In this document: piece by piece, positions 24,201 to 32,897 of the stretch
Layout of the letters: each line of letters begins with the position of its first letter
How positions within the stretch are numbered: position 1 is the stretch's first letter
NCBI RefSeq assembly: GCF_000801105.2
Contig: NC_079514.1
Coordinates: forward strand, 21,740,293-21,804,292
Source of the DNA: Raphanus sativus
Taxonomy: Eukaryota; Streptophyta; Magnoliopsida; Brassicales; Brassicaceae
Direction of reading: 5' to 3'
Length of the DNA: 64,000 bases
Notes under the pieces: model-generated
Told to the model about the DNA's origin: nothing
Databases searched by the model: none
Seen by the model: the letters and a program-made list of their open reading frames with translations, nothing else
Made by a program: the position numbers and the translations under genes

Positions 24201-24440
24201 AGAAACGGGATGTCCGTTCTGCTCACCCGGCGAGCAGAGCGTAAGTCTGGGCACCTGGCGAGCAGAACGCGAGTCTGGTCGCCCGGCGAGCAGAAACGGG
24301 ACGTCCGTTCTGCTCGGCCGGCCACCAAAACGTATGTCTGGGCGCCCGGCGAGTAGAACGTGAGTCTGGTCGCCCGGCGAGCAGAAACGGAACGTCCGTT
24401 CTTCTCGCCCGGCGACCAGAACGTAAGTCTGGGCGCCCGG
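21285..24440 (-). repeat. 91-bp tandem array in a family A U3 (about 34 copies)
   Basis: Direct repeats with a 91-bp period: recurring anchors at 22557, 22648, 22739, 22830 and 22921. Each unit divides into blocks of about 28, 35 and 28 bp that all begin CGCCCGGCGA(G/C)CAGAA. The 35-bp block plus the next few bases holds a near-palindrome (GAGCAGAA...TTCTGCTC around GGACGTCC). Since 91 is not a multiple of three and the unit lacks stops in several frames, frames of up to 461 codons stay open on both strands; I do not regard them as genes. The array resumes for 16 bp at 40914 and then enters a gap. Confidence 0.93.
24436..24440. repeat. CCCGG, possible target-site duplication, left
   Basis: CCCGG precedes the block 24441-40913 and also follows it at 40914-40918. 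Every 91-bp unit contains CCCGG, so the match is only suggestive. Confidence 0.45.
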
Positions 24441-25215
24441 TGATGTGCCCTGAATCAGCAGCAGAAAAGAATCTAGAAAGTTTGGTTTTTGGGCTTGAGT
24501 TTTAAAAGAGATGGGCTTGACAATTTATGAAAATATGTTTATGAACATGCTTCAGCCCGAAGAAAGAAGGGCCCAACAAGAAAATACAAGACAGGGTCGA
24601 ATAATATATCAATCGGACGGCAATCCAGAGTCCGTCGACCATGCAAAAGGACGAGATCAGCCGAAGAGTTTTGCGACCACAAATTCCCATTTTCGGTCAA
24701 AGTCTTGATCTTTGGTCTTTGGTCTTTGTTCTTTGGTCAAGTTTTACTATTTATGAGATTACAAGTTTCTAGGTTTTGACTAAACCTTTTGTATGTCTTG
24801 CCTATTATATAAATGCCATTTGATCAATGAAATAAAATAAGTTTTGAGTGATTATTTTTGGAACCTTGAGAGGGTATCTCTCTTTTCTTGTTCTTGGTGT
24901 GGTTAGCTCCAAGTAACACTCTCTTTCTCGTTGGACCGGTGCGTCACATCTGGCAACAGATCGAGTTTGCTTCCTTGTCGGACCTGTGAGTCATATCAGG
25001 CGACAATCAAGCACCTCTGGTAGTATCATCGGGCCTTCCGCAACCCTTTGTGTCACCGTTCAATCCATCAGTTCTCTTCGGAGTTCACCTCTGGTAGTAT
25101 CATTGGGCCTTCCGCAACCCTTTGTGTCACCGTTCAAACCATTAGTTCTCCCTTTTGGCGAGTTCATATCCCCTAAGTCCGTTTGAGTGATCCTGTCCAA
25201 TCTCAGGACGTATCA
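24441..25215 (+). repeat. Mini-element 5' LTR
   Basis: 775 bp, about 98 percent like 25410-26177 by eye; the main difference is a short duplicated TTTGGTC near 24715. Confidence 0.85.
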
Positions 25216-25409
25216 AGTGGAATCAGAGCCACTCAACAGGTACTTGTCTGTTCATTTTTTTCTCATCTTTCTATCTTCTTCATCCATCTTCTACCTTTCA
25301 TTTTCTTTTCTAAAAAAAAAAAAGAGTTCTACGAAAAGCCAAGAGATCATTCTATCTGAAGCTAAAGAAAGACAGATTTGAGGGCAAATCTTTTTAAAGA
25401 AGAAGGGAA

Positions 25410-26177
25410 TGATGTGCCCTGAATCAGCAGCAGAAACAAATCAAGAAAGTTTGGTTTTTGGGCTTGAGTTTTAAAAGAGATGGGCTTGACGATGTATGAA
25501 AATATGTTTATGAACATGCTTCAGCCCGAAGAAAGAAGGGCCCAACAAGAAAATACAAGACAGGGTCGAATAATATATCAATCTGACGGCAATCCAGAGC
25601 CCGTCGACCATGCAAAAAGACGAGGTCAGCCGAAGAGTTTTGCGACCACAAATTCCCATTTTCGGTCAAAGTCTTGGTCTTTGGTCTTTGTTCTTTGGTC
25701 AAGTTTTACTATTTATGAGATTACAAGTTTCTAGGTTTTGACTAAACCTTTTGTATGTCTTGCCTATTATATAAAGGCCATTTGATCAATGAAATAAAAT
25801 AAGTTTTGAGTGATTATTTTTGGAAGCTTGAGAGGGTATCTCACTTTTCTTGTTCTTGGTGTGGTTAGCTCCAAGTAACACTCTCTTTCTCGTTGGACCG
25901 GTGCCTCACATCCGGCAACAGATCGAGTTTGCTTCCTTGTCGGACCTGTGAGTCATATCAGGCGACAATCAAGCACCTCTGGTAGTATCATCGGGCCTTC
26001 CGCAACCCTTTGTGTCACCGTTCAATCCATCAGTTCTCTTCGGAGTTCACCTCTGGTAGTATCATTAGGCCTTCCGCAACCCTTTGTGTCACCGTTCAAA
26101 CCATTAGTTCTCCCTTTTGGCGAGTTCATATCCCCTAAGTCCGTTTGAGTGATCCTGTCCAATCTCAGGACGTATCA
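25410..26177 (+). repeat. Mini-element 3' LTR
   Basis: 768 bp, starts directly after the polypurine tract and ends CGTATCA. Confidence 0.85.
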
Positions 26178-26249
26178 AGATTTTCTTGTTGGGCATTTCT
26201 TTCTTTGGGCTGAAATATGTCCATAAACATATTCGGTCAAAGTCGAGTA
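26178..26249 (-). repeat. Inverted LTR fragment behind the mini-element
   Basis: 26180-26229 is close to the reverse complement of 24540-24590 (TTCTTGTTGGGC..., ATAAACAT). It is joined directly to the LTR end. Confidence 0.7.
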
Positions 26250-27161
26250 TCATAGAACCAAAATCGAGCACCGTCCTTTTTGGTTCAAAGACACGGCACA
26301 AAGTGGCGATCTTGTCAACCAGCTCGACCCAACCAAGGTTTCTCCACCAGTTCGTGCTGATCACACCGACCGAGTCGCACGTTCTGTCCACCGTATTGAC
26401 CCGTGTACGTCCAGAATGGAGCTTCGGCTGGAGCCACGACCAGGAGACCGAACTGACCGTACCAGAGCTCGTCTTTCCCTACCAACTCGACATTCTAAGA
26501 CCCACAGTCGAGCCAGACTTAGCTTGGGCCGTGAGGAAACCGAAGACGGACATGCATTCTCATCCGGACAGTCCCGCACGCGTCCTTATCTTTATCCCGT
26601 GCATCCATCTTGTTCGAATGCATCTAGACACTTGGACGAATCTTGACTGGTCAACATCAGAGTCCGCACTTTTGACCAGTCTTCATCAAAATCACCAACC
26701 TTGACCAAGACTACATCATTTTCTGCACATTTGACTCCATTTAATAATTCTAGTCAAATGTTGTATTTCCTATGTATCTTTTTCCGCACTTTCTTTATTT
26801 CTTTCTTTGACTACAAACACTATAAATATGTAGTCACTTTGATGAATAAAATCAGTTCATTTTGTTTTCATTTTTGTTTCTATTCTCTGAGTGAGAGAGA
26901 GAGTTCTTAGCTAGTTCATCGGTGTGAACCGGCTTGTTGATTTGGTGGTCAGCCAATCATCTTTGTGTGTTGTTTGGTGGTTAGCCAACACATTCATCCC
27001 TTCTTTGGTGGTTAGCCTTAGATCGTTGGTATATCAAGAGTCATTCCGCACCTCTTGACGATCCTATCAATACATCCCAGTCCCAGAAGTGCCTTCGCCT
27101 TCTCGGTTCATATCCAACATCCGGCCAAAGCCATCCTCCCGATTTTGGGTCTATCATTGAT
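26250..27161 (+). repeat. noaCRM-type LTR, plus orientation
   Basis: Begins TCATAGAACCAAAATCGAGC (first dinucleotide TC instead of TG) and ends GGGTCTATCA. It is homologous to but diverged from the minus-strand LTRs at 28901-33617. TATAAATA at 26821 is followed by GATGAATAAAATC. Confidence 0.72.
26821..26828 (+). promoter_or_regulatory. TATA box of the plus-oriented noaCRM-type LTR
   Basis: TATAAATA, with a poly(A)-type AATAAA about 20 bp downstream. Confidence 0.55.
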
Positions 27162-27162
27162 C

Positions 27163-27445
27163 CGGAATCGGGAGGATGGCTTTGGCCGGATGTTGGATAT
27201 GAACCGAGAAGTCGAAGGAACTTCTGGAACTGGGATGGATTGAACGGATCGTCAAGAGGTGCGGAATGACTCTTGATATACCAACGATCTAAGGCTAACC
27301 ACCAAAGAACAGATGAATGTGTTGGCTAACCACCAAATAACATACACAGATGATTGGCTGACCACCAAATCAACAAGCCGGTTCAAACCGATGAACTAGC
27401 TAAAGAACTCTCTCTCACTCAGAGAAGAAGAACAAAAATAAACAA
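27163..27445 (-). repeat. noaCRM-type LTR R-U5 fragment, minus orientation
   Basis: Near-complete inverted copy of 26880-27161. The two U5 ends face each other with a single base between them, forming a palindrome with arms of about 280 bp. Confidence 0.82.
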
Positions 27446-28850
27446 CCAAATTGATCTGCTTTAGCTCAGGCCGCATCTTCACTAAGCTTGAATCTGCTTC
27501 AAAATCTGGGTACTCGCAGATAGATGTACTGGGAAACCGCCTGTTTGAAAAATTCATAACTCCTTTCTCCGTGAAGATTTTCAAGTGATTCCAAGCCTCA
27601 GTGAATCCTTGGGGAGTTGGCTTTCTAGAAATATTGGAGTCAAGACGAAAGACCTTATGGACACCGAGATATTCGCTTTGGACTGAACCTATGTCGCTGG
27701 CATCTCCAAGGTGGCCAGTTTGAGTGGATGTATCAATGCATCTCCAAATTTCAGGCTGACGAGCATGGTCAATGCTTTCACTCCTCAGAGGTATAACCTG
27801 TCTTTCCTGGATACTCAAAACAAACACTAAAAGACCAGGATCATATGTGCAAGAGAGATACTTGTTCAAATAAAAAATCAAGATATCTTTTCCAAGAACA
27901 AGTAGCACACATTTCAGCCTATCAAGATGCACATCAAAATAGATATTACAGACCAGAATCTTATCAAAATATGCAATGATATTATTCATTTTCAGGACGT
28001 GCATATCTTTCCCAACATCTGAACACACAAGATCAAGCTGCAAAACAGAATCACAAGAATCAAGATCACAAAAATCATTTTCAGTTCTAAGTGATTCATG
28101 TTCCAGCAACTTCTTAACCAAAATTTCTTCCAAGGCACAAGAGGATGCAAATAAATTATCAGTGATCAGTGCATGAATATAAGAACTCAGATCAAAGCCA
28201 ATGCCTTTGAAAACATATGAGTCGAACGGTTTTCTAGCATAGAAATCAGGCAGCTGCAAATCAAGCTCAAGAGTTTCTTCAAAATGATCAAAACATTTGC
28301 TATGTGTCAAGAACTGATCAAAGGTCAAGATAATTTCAGAGTTGATGCCTTTATCATTTTGAAAACAGTTATGATCAAGAAGTTCATCAGGTTTAAAGAT
28401 TTTAAAAGAATTAATCATGTTTTCAAAAACAGACTTCGAAACACAAAATTCTTTCATCCTTTCAAGACCAAAACGAGTTACATCATGAGAACTAATCTTG
28501 ACAAACATGACAGGCAGAGAATTAAACAAATCAGAGTTCTCACTGTGCTTTTGAAGATCAGGAGACAAAGGGAGAGGAGATGTGCCAGGATCAAAGCATA
28601 GATGATTCTCCATAGCTATGGATGTGATGCTTGTTGCTTCCTCATCAAAGACTGGACCAAGTTCGTCCTCCTCATCAAAGATAGGATCTGGAATATCATC
28701 CAAAGATATCCAAGTGTCAAGACATGGGCACTGATGTGGATAGTCCAGTGGCTCTTCCTCAAAAACCTGTTGAGACAAAACAAGACTACTCGGAAGCTCC
28801 GGTTGCAAAACAGTTAGTTCTACAATAGTCTTTTCATCATCAAATATCAA
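27396..28850 (-). CDS. Retroelement ORF of unknown function, 484 codons
   Basis: One uninterrupted minus-strand frame of 484 codons ending in the LTR R region (27396-27445). It has no ATG at its upstream end; the first ATG gives about 405 residues. The N-terminal part (LDDIPDPIFDEEDELGPVFD) resembles the acidic spacer between gag and protease of the CRM element (36280-36480: [21 protein letters not shown]). The remaining ~350 residues (for example EFCVSKSVFENMINSFKIF, CTYDPGLLVFVLSIQERQV) match no retroviral domain I know. Openness over 1.45 kb in an otherwise decayed region suggests recent insertion or selection. It lies between LTR pieces of the noaCRM family on the same strand, so it is probably an element-carried accessory gene. 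Confidence 0.6.
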   Translation of the reverse strand: MIFDDEKTIVELTVLQPELPSSLVLSQQVFEEEPLDYPHQCPCLDTWISLDDIPDPIFDEEDELGPVFDEEATSITSIAMENHLCFDPGTSPLPLSPDLQKHSENSDLFNSLPVMFVKISSHDVTRFGLERMKEFCVSKSVFENMINSFKIFKPDELLDHNCFQNDKGINSEIILTFDQFLTHSKCFDHFEETLELDLQLPDFYARKPFDSYVFKGIGFDLSSYIHALITDNLFASSCALEEILVKKLLEHESLRTENDFCDLDSCDSVLQLDLVCSDVGKDMHVLKMNNIIAYFDKILVCNIYFDVHLDRLKCVLLVLGKDILIFYLNKYLSCTYDPGLLVFVLSIQERQVIPLRSESIDHARQPEIWRCIDTSTQTGHLGDASDIGSVQSEYLGVHKVFRLDSNISRKPTPQGFTEAWNHLKIFTEKGVMNFSNRRFPSTSICEYPDFEADSSLVKMRPELKQINLVVYFCSSSLSEREFFS

Positions 28851-28900
28851 GAAATATCAAGAAAATGAGTCAAAGTCGTGGCCTGCATTGATTTCTTCAA
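28849..28900 (+). repeat. Short inverted LTR fragment at a rearranged junction
   Basis: Reverse complement of 29348-29401, joined to an LTR that lacks its last few bases (starts GATCGGGAAGG at 28901). Confidence 0.75.
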
Positions 28901-29747
28901 GATCGGGAAGGATGGCTTTGGCCGGATGTTGGATATGATCCGAGAAGGCGATGGCACTTCTGGAACTGGGATGGAATGATAGGATCGTCAAGAGGTGCAG
29001 AATGGCTCTTGATATACCCACGAACTAAGGTTAACCACCAAAGAACGGATGTAGTGCGTTGGCTAACCACCAAATAACACACAAAGATGATTGGCTGACC
29101 ACCAAATCAACAAGCCGGTTCAAACCGATGAACTAGCTAAAGAACTCTCTCTCACTCAGAGAAGAAGAACAAAAATAAACAACCAAAATGAACTGGTTTT
29201 TATTCATGAAATGGATTACATATTTATAGTAGAATGAGTCAAAGAAAGACATAAATAATTGTGGAAAACTAGAAGCATAGAAAACACAAACAAAGACTAA
29301 GACTAAAGACTTTTGTAGAACCGAGAAGTTGAATTTTGACTAGTCTTTGAAGAAATCAATGCAGGCCACGACTTTGACTCATTTTCTTGATATTTCTTGA
29401 TGTAAATGGGCAGGAGACCATCAGGAAAGGCCTGGTAGAATTTGGTGTAAAACGGACCAAAATTGAATTTGTTATGAATTTTTCGGTGGGCCGAAAAAGG
29501 CTCATTTCGCCCAGCAGCTAATCCAGCTTCTTCTTCAGTGTCACATAGCTCATTCAGCTCAAAGTTAGTGTCACTTAGCTCATCCAGCTCCATAGTAGTG
29601 TCACTTATCTCACTCAGCTCATCTAGCTCCAAAGTAGTGTCACGATCTGATGGAAAAATCTCGGTTGGATCAAGCTGGTCGACATGATCACCATCATGGG
29701 CTATGTCCGTGAACCAAAAAGGACGGTGCTCGATTTTGGTTCTATCA
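28901..29747 (-). repeat. noaCRM LTR 1
   Basis: 847 bp; on the minus strand starts TGATAGAACC. Its far end is truncated at 28901. Confidence 0.85.
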
Positions 29748-30433
29748 TACTCTCCCTCTTCAAAAAGATTTGTCCTCAAATCTGAATCATTAAAAGGAAA
29801 AGGATTATAAGCAAAAGGATTATAATCAACACAAAGCTCATTATGAATATGGTCCGACTTTTGAATGGACAAAGATACCTCCTTTTCTGGTTCGATTTCA
29901 ACGTTCTTCAAGGTCACCAACGGTTTCTGTTTGTGGCACTTGTTAGCATAATGGCCGACCTTATGGCATTTGAAGCACCTGATAGAAAGAGCTTTGCTTG
30001 TGGGTTTCACAGCTTTGCTTTTATCAAAAGAAATATCATTAGTTTTCAAATCAGAATTTGAAAGATAAGAAGACTTACATTGCTGTTTTGGTGCTGCAGA
30101 AGTGTTGGTGTTTTCCTTCCTTTTGAGTTGCCGGACAGCATGAATCGCCTTATGCAACATCTTTTCCAAACTGGCATAAGTCTGAATCTCATTCTGATCA
30201 AACACATCACGGCTGCTTCTCTTGGTTTTGGAGAAGGGACGATCACCACTTCTGACCCACTTCTCATCATCGGACCTGTTTTGTCTCTTCCTTTGTTTCT
30301 GCACAAAATCAAACCTATTAACAGCAAACTGTTTCTTATTTCTAAAAATTAATTGCTCTTTTTCCGAAACAGTTTTAAAAGGAAAGAAGATATCATCTTG
30401 TAGTGGTTTTGATTTCTTGAGAAGTCCAAACAT
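29303..30433 (-). CDS. noaCRM gag-like fusion protein, unit 1
   Basis: 376 codons from the ATG at 30433, which follows TTTCAGG as does the gag ATG of the CRM element. Residues about 90-105 (YASLEKMLHKAIHAVRQLKR) match the end of the CRM capsid region ([20 protein letters not shown]). A zinc knuckle CFKCHKVGHYANKC follows, then DSDLRTNLFEEGEYD, which resembles the extreme C-terminus of CRM polyproteins. The last ~145 residues are encoded inside the LTR and contain repeated D-T-x-x-E-L-(D/N)-E-L units. The capsid N-terminal half and all enzymes are missing. A probable RNA-binding protein that could mark its own transcript for packaging by a helper CRM; that role is inference. Confidence 0.75.
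   Translation of the reverse strand: MFGLLKKSKPLQDDIFFPFKTVSEKEQLIFRNKKQFAVNRFDFVQKQRKRQNRSDDEKWVRSGDRPFSKTKRSSRDVFDQNEIQTYASLEKMLHKAIHAVRQLKRKENTNTSAAPKQQCKSSYLSNSDLKTNDISFDKSKAVKPTSKALSIRCFKCHKVGHYANKCHKQKPLVTLKNVEIEPEKEVSLSIQKSDHIHNELCVDYNPFAYNPFPFNDSDLRTNLFEEGEYDRTKIEHRPFWFTDIAHDGDHVDQLDPTEIFPSDRDTTLELDELSEISDTTMELDELSDTNFELNELCDTEEEAGLAAGRNEPFSAHRKIHNKFNFGPFYTKFYQAFPDGLLPIYIKKYQENESKSWPALISSKTSQNSTSRFYKSL
29748..29767 (-). promoter_or_regulatory. Polypurine tract, noaCRM unit 1
   Basis: Minus strand CTTTTTGAAGAGGGAGAGTA directly before LTR 1; it also encodes part of the LFEEGEY tail. Same at 31758-31777 for unit 2. Confidence 0.78.
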
Positions 30434-30884
30434 CCTGAAACACTTAACAAACGTTAGCACATAAAAATCCTCACACTCTCAAAGTGTTTAGCTCACGATT
30501 TTTAGGTGATCACTCAGAGTTCTTTTACTGGTTCAAAGGATGATAGGCAGTCAAAATTCAGCAATCAAAAACCCAAAACAAACTTTGTGGAAAAAGAAAA
30601 GAAATGAAGATGAAGAGATTTTTTTGTGTGGATCCGCCTTAACTGTCCTAAGGCCGGATTTCTCCTCGGCCAGCAGGCTTTCTCTTCCACCACTCCCCCT
30701 GGATTTCTCTTCAGAAGTGATTCAAGCCAAAACTTTTACTTTTTTTTCTTTTTTTTATCTATTTTTTTTTAAGTGGCGATCACAAGGGAGTAAAGGAACA
30801 GCCCGGATCCAAAAATAAATAGGAAAAGAAAATGATGAATAGATGAGAAGATGAAAAGAAGATAGAAAACAAACCAGCCAAAGT
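30434..30884 (-). other. noaCRM unit 1 leader, no gene
   Basis: Untranslated leader homologous to the CRM leader (shared GGTGGAAGAGAAAGCCTGCT and GAGAGTGTGAGG). It has long T runs near 30740-30770 and no coding frame. Confidence 0.7.
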
Positions 30885-30899
30885 GGCTCTGATACCAAA
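30885..30899 (-). promoter_or_regulatory. Primer-binding site, noaCRM unit 1
   Basis: Minus strand TTTGGTATCAGAGCC, complementary to the initiator-Met tRNA 3' end; adjacent to LTR 2. Confidence 0.88.
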
Positions 30900-31757
30900 T
30901 GATACGCCCAAAATCGGGAAGGATGGCTTTGGCCGGATGTTGGATATGATCCGAGAAGGCGATGGCACTTCTGGAACTGGGATGGAATGATAGGATCGTC
31001 AAGAGGAGCGGAATGGCTCTTGATATACCCACGAACTAAGGTTAACCACCAAAGAACGGATGTAGTGCGTTGGCTAACCACCAAATAACACACAAAGATG
31101 ATTGGCTGACCACCAAATCAACAAGCCGGTTCAAACCGATGAACTAGCTAAAGAACTCTCTCTCACTCAGAGAAGAAGAACAAAAATAAACAACCAAAAT
31201 GAACTGATTTTTATTCATGAAATGGATTACATATTTATAGTAGAATGAGTCAAAGAAAGACATAAATAATTGTGGAAAACTAGAAGCATAGAAAACACAA
31301 ACAAAGACTAAGACTAAAGACTTTTGTAGAACCGAGAAGTTGAATTTTGACTAGTCTTTGAAGAAATCAATGCAGGCCACGACTTTGACTCATTTTCTTG
31401 ATATTCTTGATGTAAATGGGCAGGAGACCATCAGGAAAGGCCTGGTAGAATTTGGTGTAAAACGGACCAAAATTGAATTTGTTATGAATTTTTCGGTGGG
31501 CCGAAAAAGGCTTATTTCGCCCAGCAGCTAATCCAGCTTCTTCTTCAGTGTCACATAGCTCATTCAGCTCAAAGTTAGTGTCACTTAGCTCATCCAGCTC
31601 CATAGTAGTGTCACTTATCTCACTCAGCTCATCTAGCTCCAAAGTAGTGTCACGATCTGATGGAAAAATCTCGGTTGGATCAAGCTGGTCGACATGATCA
31701 CCATCATGGGCTATGTCCGTGAACCAAAAAGGACGGTGCTCGATTTTGGTTCTATCA
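30900..31757 (-). repeat. noaCRM LTR 2, shared by both units
   Basis: 858 bp, complete: minus strand TGATAGAACC...GGGCGTATCA. About five substitutions from LTR 1. TATA box at 31232-31239 (minus). Confidence 0.9.
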
Positions 31758-32428
31758 TACTCTCCCTCTTCAAAAAGATTTGTCCTCAAATCTGAATCAT
31801 TAAAAGGAAAAGGATTATAATCAACACAAAGCTCATTATGAATATGGTCCGACTTTTGAATGGACAAAGATACCTCCTTTTCTGGTTCGATTTCAACGTT
31901 CTTCAAGGTCACCAACGGTTTCTGTTTGTGGCACTTGTTAGCATAATGGCCGACCTTATGGCATTTGAAGCACCTGATAGAAAGAGCTTTGCTTGTGGGT
32001 TTCACAGCTTTGCTTTTATCAAAAGAAATATCATTAGTTTTCAAATCAGAATTTGAAAGATAAGAAGACTTACATTGCTGTTTTGGTGCTGCAGAAGTGT
32101 TGGTGTTTTCCTTCCTTTTGAGTTGCCGGACAGCATGAATCGCCTTATGCAACATCTTTTCCAAACTGGCATAAGTCTGAATCTCATTCTGATCAAACAC
32201 ATCACGGCTGCTTCTCTTGGTTTTGGAGAAGGGACGATCACCACTTCTGACCCACTTCTCATCATCGGACCTGTTTTGTCTCTTCCTTTGTTTCTGCACA
32301 AAATCAAACCTATTAACAGCAAACTGTTTCTTATTTCTAAAAATTAATTGCTCTTTTTCCGAAACAGTTTTAAAAGGAAAGAAGATATCATCTTGTAGTG
32401 GTTTTGATTTCTTGAGAAGTCCAAACAT
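31367..32428 (-). CDS. noaCRM gag-like fusion protein, unit 2
   Basis: Second copy of the fusion ORF: same N-terminus, zinc knuckle and LTR-encoded tail. It lacks five residues (15 bp) in the repeated AYNPF stretch before the tail, and a one-base deletion near 31403 changes the last ~15 residues. Otherwise nearly identical to unit 1, as expected for a recent tandem duplication. Confidence 0.74.
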   Translation of the reverse strand: MFGLLKKSKPLQDDIFFPFKTVSEKEQLIFRNKKQFAVNRFDFVQKQRKRQNRSDDEKWVRSGDRPFSKTKRSSRDVFDQNEIQTYASLEKMLHKAIHAVRQLKRKENTNTSAAPKQQCKSSYLSNSDLKTNDISFDKSKAVKPTSKALSIRCFKCHKVGHYANKCHKQKPLVTLKNVEIEPEKEVSLSIQKSDHIHNELCVDYNPFPFNDSDLRTNLFEEGEYDRTKIEHRPFWFTDIAHDGDHVDQLDPTEIFPSDRDTTLELDELSEISDTTMELDELSDTNFELNELCDTEEEAGLAAGRNKPFSAHRKIHNKFNFGPFYTKFYQAFPDGLLPIYIKNIKKMSQSRGLH

Positions 32429-32882
32429 CCTGAAACACTTAACAAACGTTAGCACATAAAAATCCTCACACTCTCAAAGTGTTTAGCTCACGATTTTTAG
32501 TTGATCACTCAGAGATCTTTTACTGGTTCAAAGGATGATAGGCAGTCAAAATTCAGCAATCAAAAACCCAAAAAAAACTTTGTGGAAAAAGAAAAGAAAT
32601 GAAGATGAAGAGATTTTTTTGTGTGGATCCGCCTTAACTGTCCTAAGGCCGGATTTCTCCTCGGCCAGCAGGCTTTCTCTTCCACCACTCCTCCTGGATT
32701 TCTCTTCAGAAGTGATTCAAGCCAAAACTTTTACTTTTTTTTTCTTTTTTTTTATCTATTTTTTTTTTAAGTGGCGATCACAAGGGAGTAAAGGAACAGC
32801 CCGGATCCAAAAATAAATAGGAAAAGAAAATGATGAATAGATGAGAAGATGAAAAGAAGATAGAAAATAAACCAGCCAAAGT
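32429..32882 (-). other. noaCRM unit 2 leader, no gene
   Basis: Same as the unit 1 leader with a few substitutions and different T-run lengths (32735-32770). Confidence 0.7.
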
Positions 32883-32897
32883 GGCTCTGATACCAAA
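32883..32897 (-). promoter_or_regulatory. Primer-binding site, noaCRM unit 2
   Basis: Same TTTGGTATCAGAGCC motif next to LTR 3. Confidence 0.88.

Larger units (their letters stand above)
24441..26177 (+). mobile_element. Miniature LTR element (TRIM-like), two LTRs and 194-bp interior
   Basis: LTRs at 24441-25215 and 25410-26177 (TGATGTGCCC...CGTATCA) surround a 194-bp interior with a primer-binding site (TGGAATCAGAGCCACT, one base off the initiator-Met tRNA type) at 25218 and a polypurine tract (AAAGAAGAAGGGAA) at 25396-25409. There is no coding capacity. The 3' third of the LTR resembles the CRM-type LTR at 34440-34622 (GGACCGGTGCGTCACATC, then CTGGTAGTATC). No duplication flanks the unit itself. 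Confidence 0.82.

Noticed and set aside
21192..24328. Long open frames (up to 461 codons) on both strands
   Set aside because: They are by-products of the GC-rich 91-bp repeat, which lacks stops in several frames; they overlap each other in different frames and have no conserved start.
30046..32347. Small frames opposite the noaCRM gag-like ORFs
   Set aside because: They are duplicated only because the tandem is duplicated; the other strand has the zinc knuckle.
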